Positions 25,801-39,500 of a DNA stretch of 64,000 bases are shown here, in pieces. Every line of letters starts with the position of its first letter. Positions within the stretch are counted from its first letter, which is position 1. Source of the DNA: Sipunculus nudus (Eukaryota; Annelida; Sipuncula; Golfingiida; Sipunculidae); assembly GCA_026874595.1 (NCBI GenBank), contig CM049309.1, positions 5,788,576 to 5,852,575 of the forward strand, written 5' to 3'. The notes under the pieces are model-generated. The model had not been told where the DNA came from and made no database searches. It was given only the letters and a program-made list of their open reading frames with translations. Both the position numbers and the translations under genes were made by a program.

Positions 25801-28800
25801 CACCAGATTCAGAACAACCAGGAGGATGCAAAATTTGGTTGTTCATAAGTTTTACATCAAATATTAAGCCTTTGCTCTTAATTCAGCTCTAGGGTCAATT
25901 ATGCGATAATATTTGAGTTTATGGGAATGATCGATTGCAAGAACTGGCCAAAGCTGGGCATTTTCCAAAATAGGTTCACATGTAAATTGTTATACGCGTT
26001 TAGTGGGTCACTTTTAACGACGTTAATATCTATTATTGTTGCTTGAACGAGCATTCCTGTTTCCTTATCAGAGTACGTGTGACGTAGCTGGACTGTCCCT
26101 AATACCCCTTGATGCGCGAGACAACTTAAATTGTGAATCACAGTCATGACTTAGTGTCACTACGTGGTTATTAAACTAATAATGAAACATTCCTAAAATC
26201 TTGCGGCTAAGGCAAGATGGCATATACCATAACAAACCAGAACTGAGTATTCGCACGCAACAAAATTTGATAACGCGAATCCACTACACTATTCTGAGTC
26301 CTGCCCAATATGTGGTTTCAAGAGAGATTAAATGTCATTTGTTTCAGCCTATTTTATGCAGTGAGCTAGCTCAAACATTTCCTTTCGCCCTAGAGAGACC
26401 ACTTTGGCCACAGTGCAACCGCTACTAGGATTAGTCATGAAAACACGACATTAACTAGTTAGAATATGGAAGTCATAACATCCGTCATATTGGAATGGTA
26501 ATCCAAAACAAAATAATATTATAATCGTGTCTTCCTTGTTCTAAGACCTCTATATCATTAAATACTTTATCAGACGCTGTCAAATAATCTTTCATTAGAA
26601 GTGCATGCTTCAGGTTTTTTTTAGATGTGTCTCCGTTACTTTTTTTACAGAAAACAACCACCTCTTTAGGATAGAATTGTAGTGGTGGTAGCAAGCACCA
26701 ATATGTGCTTCATTTACCTCCATTCACGTACGGTGCTCCCATAGGCACTGGTTATGTGATACGTGCACTTTCTAAAAACAAGGGACCTATGGGTCACTGT
26801 GCTCAGCTGACGTTAACCTTGAAGGTAAAATCTAATGGAGATAAAGTGTAAGAGGAAGAGGTAATAAAGGCCATGGTTGGTTTATATGATTGGTTTGTAT
26901 TGATGAGCAAGAAATTGTTGCAAAAAATATTTTGTGACCTGACCATGTGTTTCCTAATGTTGAAACTAAAGCATGTGAACAGTTTGTGAACAAATGATCT
27001 GTACTATTACCATTATCATTAGTTGTTTTTTCGATTAACTGTTGACATTTCAGTAGTTTACACATTTGTTCAATTGAATCTATTTTTTTGTATAATATAT
27101 ATTATTAAATATATATGTATTTTTTAATGAAATGTATACAGTTGAAATATAGCTAATTAACAACATAAAACAGGGCAAACAAAGCCTGATCTCAAATTCT
27201 GCTGAGGCAGGAAAATAATGAACAAATGTTTGTATTTAATCCTGATTTTTTTATCACATTAATTATTTTCTAATTTAAGTTTATATTTCTATACATTTCC
27301 AATTTAACATATATATTTGAATATAAAAGTTGATTCATAATTCTCAATTGCATCATCATAAATCTCAATCTTGTCAGATAACACCACATCATGCATACAA
27401 ATGTTTATTTATTTTTTACCACAAAAATATATCTTTTAAATCTGCAAAACAATAAATATCTAAAAATAATACTTGATTTAGATTTCACAATTTTTAATTG
27501 TGTCTTTATTTATCCATAATGTGCTTCATATTTTATAATAATTTAAGCATACTGATGGGTTCATTTATATTTGTTAAAATCATTTAAAAGAAAATTTATT
27601 TCTTTAAAAATGCTACATTACAAAACACTGCATCTTCTGGATTACACCTTGAATTATTTTTTCAAGGAAAGTTTTTGCATATCGGAGTGGAAACAGCATT
27701 ACAATTAAGGAGATACAGTGAAAACAATAACAATTACTGCATAACACTTGGTGGGTTGGGTTTGGGGGGGGGGGGGGGGTGTGATTGGGGTGGTGATATG
27801 AGAATAACTGTACACCTGTCACAGCAGGGGATCTCCCCCAGTGACTGTAACAAATCAGAAACCCTGGCATAGCTGACTTCCAGTGACCTGGAAGGGGACC
27901 CTGCATCTGTAATCAAAGCAAGTGACTACAGAAAAAAAATCAATAACTAGCTTAATTTTCAAGCTTTCTTTTTCAAATTTCAGATTTAGACAAACTAAAT
28001 ATTTATGTTTACATGCTGTGGAAATTAAATCAATGGTGCTTACAGGAAAAAAAACGTGCCATTGTCAAAGTTGGGCAAAATTTAAGGTACTGATTTTTTT
28101 TATGCTAATAACTTAAAAAATTTACAAAATTCAGATCTAATTTTGGGTAAACAATTGAATCTTAATTAAACATAGTTATATACTTGAGAAAATAGACTCT
28201 AGTTTCAAAATTTCTTATGTTAAGCGAGATATTATTTTTTCTGATTTTTTACAAAGTCCATTATGTTTGGGCCCATAACTTACAGAATTTATACTTTACA
28301 GACTTAATTATTGGCATGTACATATACTTTACAGACTTAATTATTGGCATGTACATAGGAACTATATAGAGGATTATTTATGGTAAATATGAGGAAAAAC
28401 AGATGAGTGGTTTTGATATTAGGCAGTCCTGAAGTGTGAAAATAGGATTTTAATAAAAAAATGAGGTTTTTCCTTAATTTCTCAAAGGAACGAAGCCGCA
28501 AAGACCCAGTTTTCGGCTTGGTAGGAGATCTTGGGGACATCTAACATTATGCTGAATTTTAGATCCCTAGGTCTTACGGTTTCAAAACGTGCCACATCTA
28601 CGGACGTACGGACGGACAGACAGACAGATGGACGGACGACGGACAATGGACCACGACTATAGCTCAGATGACTTATAGTCAGCTGAGCTAAAAAAACTTT
28701 TTTTTTTCTTTATTTTTTTCTGTCTCGTGTTTTTATTTCCCACACGTTTGTAAATTGAACTTTCAAATTCTGAATCAATAAAAAGTTTCAAATTTCATCT

Positions 28801-29393
28801 TTAAACATGAAAGAGATATGACAGAGAAACAGTTTTTGAGATATTTTCATGTAGTTTGCTATTAGCCCACCAAAAAGGGCTTTGTTGTTACTGGTTGACA
28901 AGGAGGTGTTTATTACAAGTACAGCGCACCTTCCTGGGTCCTCTGCTTGGCCTCCTGAACATCGGCCTCGGCGTTCGCTCGTCCCAGGGTGTGCCGGATG
29001 CTGTGATTGGCCTGGGTCAGACTCAGGGAGAGCTGCATCATTCTGACGTCATCCATCAGTTTCAGAGTACCACCTACACCTGGAGCAGACATTATTCATA
29101 AAACCTTAATCTTAATATAATCTTAATATAATCTGGCATCTTATAAGATAACATAGGGTTGTCAAATCGACAACTTTAGGGTTGTCAAATTGGTGTACCT
29201 TAAACAACAATCCAGGATGTCAAATTATCATTTTGACAACTCTTTAGGGTTGTCAAAAGGGTTGTCAAATGTTTGCTGAGACAGCCTTTGGGTTGTCATC
29301 GATCTGTCATGTTCATCCGTAATTCACTCTCTCTCTCTCTCAACAATATATATATATATACAATATATACTATATGTATATACATATATATAC

Positions 29394-29427
<34 letters not shown>

Positions 29428-30196
29428 GATAATTTCGAGTAGAACATGTATTTATTAAGACCAAGCGGTGGTGTAACTTGTGATACGTGTATTTGTATGC
29501 AACAGTTATACGACTGATTATTTATCATAATGTAGACAGGTTTCTGTCGGAATGTGTTTCAGTGTTCACATAAAGAGTGAATATGTAGCTTTATTGTATC
29601 GGCATCCACCAAGGCTTCCTCTTTGGCAAGTAGTTTACCACTACAAGGTAAGGTTCATGGCAACCCTCGTGACGATCATATCTCTCTCTCTCTTTATTTT
29701 CTGCTTCTGTACTAAAACAATAGACTTGCCCTGGTCCCTCCATCCAGTCGGGGTTACAAACGCGTAACGAAGATGTTTTCACCTAAGTGTATGAAAATAC
29801 AAAATAAAATTTAAAATTTTATATGATAGTGCTGTGTGCAGGATTTTGTGTACTTTGAATCACAGTATATATGGCTGAATTTTAATTTTAGATGCTACAT
29901 TAAAAATTGATTATATAATATTCATTTTGGAGAGTTAGTTCCTGAGATTAAGGAGTCCTTCCCCCATTCATCTCCCTAAGCGTGTGCCTTCAATATTACA
30001 AAATCAATACTTGAGCAAGAAACAGTGCCGTGTAAAATGTTATCAGAAAATATACATTGTCAAATATATACATATATATTGCTGAATAAAAGCAACACTG
30101 TGATTTCAAGACAGACCGTTTCACGGGATGCGATCCGATTCTCCGGTGAATGTTGTGAGAGTGAAGCTAACGGCATGGTTTGAAAATGCTTTGTAC

Positions 30197-30235
<39 letters not shown>

Positions 30236-30532
30236 CAAATTTGTTATGCTGTTTAGGTCTGGTAGAAAACCAAAGTCATTTATCGATCAGTGGCTTGAAG
30301 TAATTCCAAATGGTGGGCCCATCATTGCAATTTTCGAATAACGTAGGACTACTGGCAACTTAAAGCAGTAAGCCAGGGTGACAATAATATAAGTACTATA
30401 CGAAACATTAACAACATATGAGATATAAGTTCTTCATGGAATTTACATTAAGTATATTTGTTTATATACTTGTCATATCCTTAAATGTCCTACTATAATA
30501 TACTATTATTTCTCTCTCTCTCTTTAGTATAC

Positions 30533-30568
<36 letters not shown>

Positions 30569-33500
30569 CACAACATGTTCAGCAAAATTAAGTATTAGTC
30601 ACCTTGAAGGTTTGGCTATTCCCCAACGTCAGCTGTATTCTCCTTCTCCAGGGTCGTTGGTCCAGGAATAGACTGTAAAAAAATATTTGAAAAATACATT
30701 TACTACAAAGATGACCATGACCATTGGGTATGTAAATATAATATATAACAATTAAACCTTACACATAAAATATTTTTGTGTTTGTGTACTTATTCTCCTG
30801 TATCATGTTACAATCATATTGTCGGGAATCAGGAGTGCACATTAAACCAAGTTTTGATAGTTTTCGATGTATATAGGCCTACAATTAGCTTTACTGATAG
30901 GGTGTATTTTGACGGAAACTTGGTTACATTATTAGACGTTAATAGAACCTGTTGTAATCACTTTCAAAATTAGCCATTTACAGTATATAGATATATCATA
31001 ATAGGGGGGGGGCTACATAGGCCCCCTTACAGTATGCAGTACTACACAATATTCAGCGTAACGATCTTGACTGTCACTCAGAAACATTTATTATTTATAT
31101 GTGGTTCATTGTTTAGCATTTTTATCACAGCTGAAGTATTAAAATCAGTGCCAGTTCTTAACAAATAACTCATTTTTCAGAAACATACATTTCACCTACT
31201 CACCGGCGGACTTGACTGGCTATCACTCGGTAGTATTTTGTATACGATGCACTGCAATCGCTTGGACAGGGACGATGATTGTTTTGAAGACTGCCAAACG
31301 ATTCATACTTACACAATCACATGTCGAGTTAACGTTACACTGACTCTGCTAGTGTCAGTACCCTCTGGGCAAAAATGTTGTAAACACACATGTTTTTTTT
31401 TTTTTTTATATTGTTTATTAAAATCAAAATTATTTACATAGACTTGTACATAACCCCATATTTTTCATGGTGTGTATGTACACATATATATGCAAAACAA
31501 ATCAAATTTACAAACATAGCCTTTTCAAGTAACTGTCCTTGGAAATAACCTGAAAAGAAAAGAAAATTAAAGAAAATTAAGTCCGTAGTTCTCGATGCAA
31601 AGTCCATTACCAAAAATTATAATCGTAAAGTCCATAGTTCACCCCACTTAAATATAATACATACCCTGAAAAGAAAGTACATAAAAAAGAATGTATAATT
31701 TTAACCATTATATACACGGTATTAACGCATATGTATTTATATACACACATATATATATATATATACATACACACACATATATAAGCGCATGTAACTAATC
31801 TGAATATCCCTATCCACAGCACACACACTGAAAAAGACTTTTTTTTTATATATATATATATATGCATATTATTACGATTGAACCTCACGAGAACCAAAAT
31901 TAACTTTAATATAAACCTAAATCAATATAGTCAGTTTAAAGTTTTCATCGACACTACCTAGTACTTGATTATGACACCATGTGCTTTTAAAAACATCTTT
32001 ATCTGTTTGACTTTTGGTACTATACGAATAATGTTCTTCTTTTAATCTGCTGACTAACAAATTTCTGAAAAAAGAAACGGCATTTAACGGACGAGACTCA
32101 ATGCTTCTGTTCCTGTTATTCCATAATACATATTTTCCTGTAATTAAAATATAATCAAGCAAACGTATAACTGAATCTGACAACACTTTCCATTTATGCC
32201 TGAAACCAAAACATATAGTATACAGATTAATTTTAACGCTTTTCCCTGCAATATTCGTAAACAAATGATAAACCTCACTCCAGAACTTAAAGGCTACTAT
32301 ACAATCTGAAAAGACGTGCAAATTTGTTTCTTTCTGATTACAAATGTGACATATATCTGAAACTTTGAATTTACATTTGAACAAAAAATCATTGGTGGGT
32401 AAAACTAAATGTAAGAATCTCCAATTTATATCAACCTGATATTTATCATTTAATTTTCCATAACTGTTCTTAAAAATATGCTTTACCTGTAGTTTTTCTG
32501 TAAAAATTGTTCTCCAAGTGCTCAAGCAGCTAGGTTCACTTAAATCTAGTAACAACTGATAAATCGACCTGGTGGAAAATTTGTCGCATTCAAGTGTCTT
32601 ACCATCTCCAATATCAATAATATAATAAGACCTGTAATCAGCTGCTAACCCTTTCCTCAAGAGAGATATCCATTCGGACGGAAAACAAGCAATAAGACTT
32701 TTGTATCTAGTTTTAAACCAGTCTGTCTTTGGAATTTTATAGTTTAAAACAATATCCTCGAATCTGTTAAAATAACCTAACCATCTATTCCACACGTCTC
32801 ACTAACATACATCCATTAGCAATGAAACCTTTTAACATAAATGCTTTCCCTTTTTCGTCAGTTATAGAAGTATTTAAAAACAAAGATTCATTTAAAATGA
32901 CGCTCTTATTGACTACATCGCATTTATATGCAATGTTTAACTTTTGACACACTTTTAAACTTTCTCGATAAATCATAGGTTGCTGTTTACAATTTTTCTT
33001 ATTGACGTCATAAGTACACTGTAATATATGTTTGCCGAACGATACACCTTTATAAAAACAATAAAAAATTCCGCTAGCACTCTACATTTATGTTTCATTT
33101 TGAAGGCTTTAAACAACCAGCATATCCTCTGAGCTTCAACTTTAGCAGCTATATTAATTAAACCCTGTCCACCTTGGTCTTTTGTCAAATAACTAATATC
33201 TCTTTTCACTAAATGCTTTCTAAAATCCCAAAAAAAATCTAAAAGTAATGCTTGGAGTTTCTCAATTACCCAATGAGGAATATATAACACACTTGTGTAA
33301 TACCATATACCACTGGAAACAATACAGTTTGCTACTATTGTTTTACCTATGCAAGTCAATTTTCGTTGTCCCCAGCAATACAGTGTCTGTTGAAATTTTT
33401 TAATTTTCGAATCCCAATTTAATTTTGAAACATCAACATTACCGAAATAAAACCCAAGTACTTTCACAAAGGTAGATGACCATGTTATATCACCTGGAGT

Positions 33501-36500
33501 GTCCCCCCTTCCCACACTGCAACCTAACCATAACCCTTCTGTTTTTTCCTTATTAACCTTCGCCCCAGATGCGCCCTGAAAAAAAGACAAAACCTTAAAA
33601 CATTTATATATAGAACTGACATTGGTAACAAATAAAGACGTGTCGTCAGCATATTGTGCTATTTTAAGTTCACTCAAATCTGGTAAAATTATGCCATTAA
33701 TCTCTTTATCTTTTCGAATGACATTTGCTAAGGTTTCGGCGACTAGTACATATAATAATGGGCTTAATGGGCAGCCCTGTCGTGTACCTCTGTATAATTT
33801 AAAAAAGGACGAAAGGTAACCATTAATTTTTACACAACTTTTGACATTACTATAACACAACTTAACCCATTTGATAAACTCCAACCCAAATCCAAAATAA
33901 CTTAAACACTTGAACATAAAATCCCAACTTAAACGGTCGAATGCTTTCTCCTGGTCAATACATAACATGGCCCCTGGTAGATTCTTAATTTTCATGTAAT
34001 CAATAACATCCCTAATTAAATGTGCGGTTTGGAAAATAGTGCGCCCTTAACTGAACATGTTTGATCTATATGTATAATATCACTTAAAACATTTCTCATT
34101 CGATTTGTTAAACATTTAGTCAGTATTTTATAATCAGCGTTTAAAAGAGTAATCGGTCTCCAGTTTTTTAATAACAGACGATCTCCTTTCTTAAAAATTA
34201 ACGAAATAACACCCTTTTGCAGTGAGGACGGCAAGTGACCTTTACTAAAAGCCGTATTGAAAACCTGAACTAAATCTGGTCCTAAAATATTCCAAAATTG
34301 TCGATAGAATTCCACAGGTAGTCCATCAATACCTGGACTTATAAAAGCTTTAAATCCTTTTAGGGCGCGCGTGGCCTCCTCGAGAGTTATTTCACCCTCA
34401 CAGAATGCAATTGAATTAGACTTTAACTTAGGAGAATGGACGGACAAAAATAGGTTTTCTGTTGAAGGTTCTGTTCTTTCAAATTTATAAAGCTCTTTAT
34501 AAAAGGACGCTCCCAACCCAAGCATTGAATAGATGTTTGAAAAGACCCGCCCCTCATTATCCCTCAAAGCACCTATTGAGCCCCGCAAGCCCCTTTGTTT
34601 CTCGAGACCAAAGAAAAATTTGCTCATTTGTTCCCCCTCTTCCCTGTACTGAACTTTGCACCGAATGACTGAAGCTTTTGTCTGTTCTGCATTTAAAGTT
34701 TTAAGCTGAGACTCTAGAAATAAAAGATGTTCTGTTCCCGTTCCCTGTCCCTGTTCGATTTTTAAAAGCTCTGCATTATACTGGACTTCCAAATTTAAAC
34801 GAACCCGCCTTATGGCCTTGACCTTGTTCTTGCAATATTCCCGAGTAATTTCTTTAATTTTATGTTTCCCTAGATCCCACCACAGTAAAATATCAGTAAA
34901 ATAAAGCGAATCTTTCTTCCAATAATCCCAAAATGCATGGATGGTTTCATTATATTTGGAATCTTTTAAAATTGAACAATTTAGGTGCCAAAATCCTGGT
35001 CCTCTAGGTATTTTATCATCTGCTATATCAATAGTTGCATAATCGTGGTCTGATAAAGTGTTTCTGATAATATGGCATAAATTTACTTGAACAAGATGAC
35101 ATATATATTCTGTCTAACCTCGAATGTACATTTAGATTAAAATTATGATATGTACACATTTTCCCTTCTGGGTTTAATTTTCTATAAGAGTCTGATAACA
35201 GGTATCGGTCTTTAAGAACTGAAAATTCGTTAAAACCTATGAGACAGTCTTTATTGATACTGCTTCCTCCCTGCTTATCCAAAGATATATCTTCAATGAA
35301 ATTAAAATCCCCAGCTATAATAATAGGATGGTTAACAATTTCATCAGTCAAAATATATTCAGAAACATTTTTTATAAAGGTTCTTCGTTCATTTTTTTGT
35401 GTAGGACAATATAAATTAACAATGTTATATGTATAATTACTCAAAGAAAAAAGAATACTTACGATTCTCCCTTGAACGTCCGTCTTGCTCTGCTGTATGT
35501 TAATGTCTAGATCCCCTGAAAACCATATAGCCACCCCATTATGACGCTCTACACACTCACTATATATAAAATTCCCTCCCCATTTCTTGGCTATGTTATT
35601 ATACTCAGAACATTTTAAAAAGGTTTCTTGTAGACATATTATATTAATTCTATTCTTCACAATGTTTCGTGTACTAATGCCTGTTTACTGACATCACCGA
35701 GTCCTCTTATATTAAGAGTAGCTATTCTGAATATTAATCATATGATAGAATAATACCAAAAGAAGTTCATTTTCAGGATGTAGCTAACTGGTAGTCCGGG
35801 GGCGTGAAGCGGCAGTCGTCTGGCGGAGAATCATCGGGGTCCATAGTCCGTGGGCGTATGCAGGTAGTCATCTGAGTCCCAGGCAGTGTATACGTAACGT
35901 CACTCAACGACATCTGGATCGACGACGAACCAGCGACTGGTGTGGACGAACGCAGGGGCATCATCGGCATTAACGGGGATCGTAAATGTGGTACTGGCTG
36001 ATCTAACAGTGTGGACGGTTTTTTCAAAACGGTAAGTACATGAGACGGGTCAGACGGCGAGTCTGGCAGTAACCGTTTCCGGCGATCTAATTTTGGTGTT
36101 TCTTCTTTTTCAGGTAACTCTTCGACAATTTCGAGCGGCGCGAAAGGATCCGGGTCAGAGTCGGAAACAGGTAAGTTTTCAGTTCCGGTTGTGCCGGTAG
36201 CCACCTGGTTGTCTTCTGGTGGAACGTCGTCGACCAGGGAGCCTGTTGGGACTACCGTAGTCTCAGTTACGATAGCATTTGTCGGCGTCTCCAATATATT
36301 CGGTTCGTAGCGATAATTCGGCTCTGGACAGTCTCTCGCTATATGTCCTGTTTCCTTGCACCGAAAGCATGTACGTTGCTTCCCCTTATGGCGAACGTAG
36401 GCTACGAAGCGTATGCCCCCGTGGAACAGCTGTATCCTGTCGGGGAGATCTCTATCGATCAACATGAAGATCTCTCTGTCCAACATTGGTAGTTGGGTTT

Positions 36501-39500
36501 CAGGCCATACTTTATTCCGACACCCTCTCAGTATTTTACCATATTCTTCCAGCTCCTTGTTTACGTCTTCATGCGGCACATTTAGGGGTAGTCCTCGCAA
36601 GGTAACCCAGACTGGCTTTTTAGAATCAGCAAGAGCGGTTTCGAGCATAGTCCCAAAACATTCAACTCCGTCCATTGCGACGACTTGTGCCACCTGGTGG
36701 CTGGTAAACACCAGTTGGAAAGTTGATGCTGACAAAGTGTGAGCGGCGCGTAGTCTGTCTCCGTAGTACTCAGCGATCTCTTTCATGGCTGCGTTGAGCT
36801 GAACAGGCGTGAACGCATGGACACAAATGCACGAAGTGTTCGCATGGTGGATGTTACCAGCCCAAGGTGGAGGACGCTGGGTCCCCCCACCCCACGGGTT
36901 GGTGGGTGGAGCCATCGCGCGCGCGCGAAGGTAAAACACTGACGAGACACAAGAGGACGGTGTCCCCCGTGCCAGGTAAGTGTTAATACATGTTAATACT
37001 GTGTACAACCCGAGACTTGTACACATGAACATGGCACGTTTATATAAAGCGCAGCACTCGGTGCACGTGCATGTACCCGTGACCTAGTTCTGGCCCATGC
37101 AGTCCGCGAGGTATCCGGCCGGCCGGCTCACGCGTGGTCAGCGTGCGCCCTTGTCCAAGCTGATGCCAGGGAGCTGCTCAAGGCCTGACATTTTACGGAG
37201 GGTCAGCATGCACTCGCCCCAGGCAGTCCAGTGCTGTGATATGACAACCATAGCCATTTTCCCCGTTGGGGGGGGGGGGGGGTCATAAATGGTAAATTCG
37301 ACGCCCCTATGTTTTCAGTGTATACTATTAGATGAAATGTACTGAAATATATATATATATATATACCCACTTATGCATCAACCTCTCATGTCAAATATTT
37401 CTGCGCATCAATAATTTTTAATGAGGTGAGGGAATTCATGTATGATGACGTCAATCAACCGTCTCATCTGTGTGGGATCCTACCAGACTCATGTGCTCGC
37501 TTTACAAGTTAAATAACTTCTGCCTGTTTAGGCATATACGAGCATATGGGCTTTAATTTCAAGCATTTTTCAACCGTATGCTTACATATGCGTACTGTGC
37601 ATGCTATGATTTTTAAGCTTAGCGTAATATAACTTAAGATGACGTATGACATTAATATATAACGTCCTGTGGTCGTTCTTTTTAATGAGCAATAGACTGG
37701 ATTAACAGCTCCTGTCAGTTATGCACCAACCTTTGTTATTCCTGGTTTACATATTAATGAACTAGGTTTTTCCTCTTGAGAAAGGTTCTAATACCATCAC
37801 TCTGATAGATGTATGAGCTTACTTATCTACAAGCTAAAAGTAAACACTGTACCTCAGTCAATGTTGACAAACAGAAGGGGAAAAAACGTGACCTAAGATG
37901 GTAAGTTGCATATATGCAGAAGTTAAAAGGGTTATTGGTTTGTTTGCAAACGGAAGTTGAAAGGTCAATGATTGCAAAACGCCATCTGCAAAACTCTGGT
38001 TTATCTGACTTGTCCCTAGATGTTGTTACTGAGTGAGTTTGAATATTTTTGCCGGGCCCTACATACGTGGGTATAAACAAAATGAACAGCCTGTGTGATA
38101 GATGTAAGATATCTGTATAGGTCTCTTTAATGTAAATCAGTTATACACTTGTTTTTTTTTTTTTAATTTAATGTTAAAAGTGCACAGAGAAATTGAATTA
38201 TAATACAACAATCTTTGATACTTCAAAACTTCCATTCGAATATCTGAAGTTCCTACTGTAATGAGTAATATAAGAAAACCGGTTAAGTACAGTTAAGTTG
38301 GTAAAAGTTTTACCAATTTTTATTATATTAGTTATATATTATTATACAGAATCCGCGCCTGGGTATAAAATATATAATTTCATTTTTAAACCACAAAACT
38401 ACTTCATTAAAGAAATAGCCAATTACATTTGACCAGTAAGTACACCTTCTCTAACAATATAAAACCATTCAGCTGACATGTCACACTACGTGAGTAATAT
38501 TAAATATAATATCATTTATAATAAAAGTACCACATTAAATAATAATTATCATAATCGAAGAATGACTGGCTATCGTTTAGCATTTGAATGATGACTTATT
38601 GTTACAGAGTTCGGTAATTTGATAATCACACACACACACACACACACACACATCTAGTTGCATGCCTTTATTTAGTATACGGTATGTTCCTTTATCGAAG
38701 GCCATTGTGCGGTCCATATTTGTAGTAAATTGTAAACTATATCCGTATCTGAATATATTACATCGCCAAATATGGATTAGTGGTTATATTAAAATATATT
38801 TTTGACACGATTTCTGTGTAAGCAACAATTGACTTGCCGTCATGTTTCCGACATGAACCTATCTAAAATGCTCTTATTCTTTCTTAATCGTGAATATATG
38901 ACTAGCAAAACTTTAATTTTTTAACCCTAAATGTCTTTCCTTACCCTCTTGTATACCACGTTTTTTTAAAGTAACAAAAACAGAGTGTATTGATTATATA
39001 AGTTGAAGTTCCATCCCCAGTAGCCGTTAATACTCGACTCAGTAGGCATTTATATTGGACAGGTAAGGCTAACTGGTTTGATGTGTAAATCAGTAAGGCT
39101 AACTTTGATTCGTGATACAGGTCATACGGAAAAATGTACCGCAACGGTCATCCATCCTAATGTATTGCTATCGAAATAAATTGCTGATTATCTTAACATT
39201 AAGCTACCAGTGATGAATAAACACAATGGAGCACATATGAACGCACACTGCAAACTGAAAATACGTCTCTATGGCAACCAGTAATTCTCTTTATTGTGTA
39301 CAAGTGGGCTATCGTCCGGTAACAAGTGCGATCCATGTTTGTATTCATGCGCTTAGAAATTCAACAAAGGTGCAGGGGGATTTATTAAAATGCTGAGTTT
39401 TTCTCGCATATGGCAGGTGTTGTCAGAAAGTATACTAAAATGCAAACGATTGGTCTGGTTTATGTCAAATGACACCGTACTTTAAAGTGATGTTGTCAAA

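Larger units (their letters stand above)
31838..37090 (-). mobile_element. L1/Tx1-like non-LTR retrotransposon (LINE)
   Basis: Two-ORF element in the same orientation as gene A, inside its intron 1. ORF1 ends in a CCHC knuckle. ORF2 has an endonuclease, a reverse transcriptase and a C-terminal zinc knuckle. ORF2 is broken by about five single-base frameshifts, so this copy is probably dead. The 3' end is taken at an A/AT-rich stretch (31838-31862); the 5' end is approximate. Assignment to L1/Tx1 rests on domain layout only. Confidence 0.8.

Noticed and set aside
25899-26147. 82-residue minus-strand frame in intron 2 of gene A
   Set aside because: It looked mildly protein-like but has no splice partner in phase with exons 2 and 3 and no recognisable motif.
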